DNA of 7,401 bases, from positions 1 through 7,401 of the forward strand of contig JAZSQT010000006.1 of the NCBI GenBank assembly GCA_045538075.1, read 5' to 3'. Source of the stretch: JAZSQT01 sp045538075. Lineage in GTDB: Bacteria > Chrysiogenota > Deferribacteres > Deferribacterales > Mucispirillaceae. Below the pieces are notes generated by a model. That model searched no databases, was not told the DNA's origin, and worked only from the letters and a program-made list of their open reading frames with translations. Shown here piece by piece: positions 6,817 through 7,401 of the stretch (within the stretch, counting starts at the first letter, position 1; each line of letters begins with the position of its first letter). The translations under genes and the position numbers were made by a program.

Positions 6817-6899
6817 CATATATTCATTAAATTAGCTCACAAACTCACTTCGTTCGGGGACAAGCCCAGTGTTCGCTAAATACATTTAATGAATATATG
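6817..6899. repeat. Left side arm of the palindrome
   Basis: A 16-bp perfect stem (CATATATTCATTAAAT with its complement at 6884-6899) encloses a 51-base loop that is notably richer in G and C. The loop has weaker internal pairing (TAGC 6833-6836 with GCTA 6875-6878; CACT 6846-6849 with AGTG 6868-6871; GGG with CCC). Bases 6838-6867 are recognisably the reverse complement of 7180-7210 in the right arm, sharing CAAACTC and CTTCG/TTACG followed by CGGGG. The two arms therefore descend from one sequence duplicated in inverted orientation. Confidence 0.85.
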
Positions 6900-7147
6900 T
6901 CATTACTTCAGAGTTCAAAAATTGTATTCTTTATGTATATTGTTATCGTTTCAATATTATTGATAAACTTTAAATATATTTATTGTTTCAAGTTTTAGAT
7001 TATGAATACAAAAAATTTCGTCATAAAATGTTTGTATATCCATAATCTCAAAACTTGAAATAATAAATATCTTTAAATTTTATCAATAATTTTGAAACGG
7101 TAACGAGATACTTAAAGAATACAATTTTTGAACTCAGATAGTAATGA

Positions 7148-7231
7148 CATATATTTATTCAATGCTTTTTGGGAGTTTTGGGTGAAACCCCGAGCGTAAG
7201 CGAGTTTGCGACCTTATTGAATAAATATATG
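7148..7231. repeat. Right side arm of the palindrome
   Basis: A 16-bp perfect stem (CATATATTTATTCAAT with its complement at 7216-7231) encloses a 52-base loop (7164-7215). The loop contains a short GGG-TGAAA-CCC hairpin at 7180-7190 and the G+C-rich tract CGAGCGTAAGCGAG. It mirrors the left arm, and the stem differs from the left stem at a few positions. Both sides of each stem stay complementary despite that difference. Confidence 0.85.
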
Positions 7232-7276
7232 GAATGCTTTTACTTCTGGAGAAAAAATTGTGTTCTTTAGGAAGAA

Positions 7277-7377
7277 TATCATTTTAAATAATATTTACAC
7301 CTAAAGGAGTTAAGAGATACTAAAAAACATTGTCTAAAAAGTATCATTTTAAACTACACTTACACCGAAACAAGTAT
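7277..7377. repeat. Degenerate 65-bp-offset direct repeat at the palindrome edge
   Basis: TATCATTTTAAATAATATTT and the following bases (7277-7312, continuing TACACCTAAAGGAGTTA) recur in diverged form at 7342-7377 (TATCATTTTAAACTACACTT, then ACACCGAAACAAGTA). Between them GATACT (7316-7321) and AGTATC (7340-7345) can pair as a small hairpin. The first copy also forms the right edge of the palindrome's outer extension. The second copy runs near the window end, so further copies could lie beyond it. Confidence 0.55.
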
Positions 7378-7401
7378 ATAAAAATAGAAATTGTTTATAT
7401 A

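Larger units (their letters stand above)
6775..7273. repeat. 499-bp nested palindrome forming a four-way junction
   Basis: The two 50-base ends (6775-6824 and 7224-7273) are perfect inverted repeats. Inside, a second level of symmetry gives four stems that meet exactly. The outer stem is 6775-6816 with 7232-7273 (42 bp, perfect). The left arm is 6817-6832 with 6884-6899 (16 bp, perfect). The inner stem begins at 6900 with 7147. The right arm is 7148-7163 with 7216-7231 (16 bp, perfect). No base is left unpaired at the junction. The inner stem includes 7, then 23 perfect pairs (6911-6933 with 7113-7135), then about 63 bp (6942-7004 with 7041-7104) carrying five mismatches and one single-base gap. 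It is capped by a small hairpin, 7006-7012 with 7031-7037. No protein is encoded. Its role is unknown; a non-autonomous mobile element, a structured RNA and a DNA cruciform are all possible. Confidence 0.95.
6736..7313. repeat. Outer, weaker extension of the large palindrome
   Basis: Beyond the perfect outer stem the symmetry continues imperfectly. GTGTAAATATTATTT at 6749-6763 is the exact reverse complement of 7286-7300, and TTAACTC at 6736-6742 matches GAGTTAA at 7307-7313. The sequence between these blocks and the perfect stem is diverged and slightly offset. The symmetrical unit therefore spans about 578 bp. No direct duplication of a few bases was found at its two outer edges that would mark a recent transposition target site. 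Confidence 0.75.

Noticed and set aside
6736..7313. Insertion sequence with its own transposase
   Set aside because: No open frame of useful length exists between the inverted ends, and no target-site duplication was seen. A non-autonomous element remains possible.
6775..7401. CRISPR array
   Set aside because: The repeats here are inverted and nested, with only one degenerate direct pair; there are no regularly spaced identical repeats and no cas genes.

Overview
The window is AT-rich chromosomal DNA from a bacterium with eight intact protein genes and about 1 kb of gene-free, repeat-rich DNA at its right end. The gene content is mostly housekeeping: phosphatidylethanolamine synthesis, initiator-tRNA formylation, a membrane quality-control protease and nucleoside diphosphate kinase. 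A DUF116 gene directly behind fmt, plus adjacent psd and pssA with a short archaeal-type (PSD-A) decarboxylase, is an arrangement I associate with Deferribacteres and Deltaproteobacteria-like lineages. The strong AT bias would suit a low-GC member such as a gut Deferribacterales species. This placement is inference, not an identification.

Layout: 1-208 is AT-rich leader DNA with a plausible promoter. On the + strand follow a DAACS-family sodium-coupled symporter (209-1405), a small cupin protein only 3 bases behind it (1409-1759), and ndk (1808-2224). A bidirectional intrinsic terminator at 2247-2276 separates these from the minus-strand genes. Reading leftward from the right, those are psd (6382-5762), pssA (5752-4991), fmt (4947-4024), the DUF116 membrane protein (4031-3273, overlapping fmt by 8 bases) and htpX (3173-2289).

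How the genes work together: PssA makes phosphatidylserine from CDP-diacylglycerol and serine, and Psd decarboxylates it to phosphatidylethanolamine, so psd-pssA is a two-gene pathway operon. Fmt formylates Met-tRNA for translation initiation. fmt has no visible Shine-Dalgarno sequence, but a good promoter lies exactly where transcription would begin at its ATG, which suggests a leaderless mRNA. The symporter and cupin look like a translationally coupled pair. The symporter lacks the substrate-binding arginine of the acidic amino-acid transporters, so its substrate is probably not glutamate or aspartate.

The most unusual part is 6383-7401. It holds a degenerate dispersed repeat of the 'GATTGCTTCG...CTCGCAATGAC' type (6595-6694). 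After it comes a 499-bp nested palindrome (6775-7273) whose arms pair end to end as a four-way junction: a 42-bp perfect outer stem, two side arms each closed by a 16-bp perfect stem, and a long inner hairpin, with no unpaired base at the junction. The symmetry extends weakly outward to about 6736-7313, and a degenerate 65-bp-offset direct repeat lies at its right edge. No transposase or other coding sequence is visible there. I consider this element the best candidate for something undescribed.
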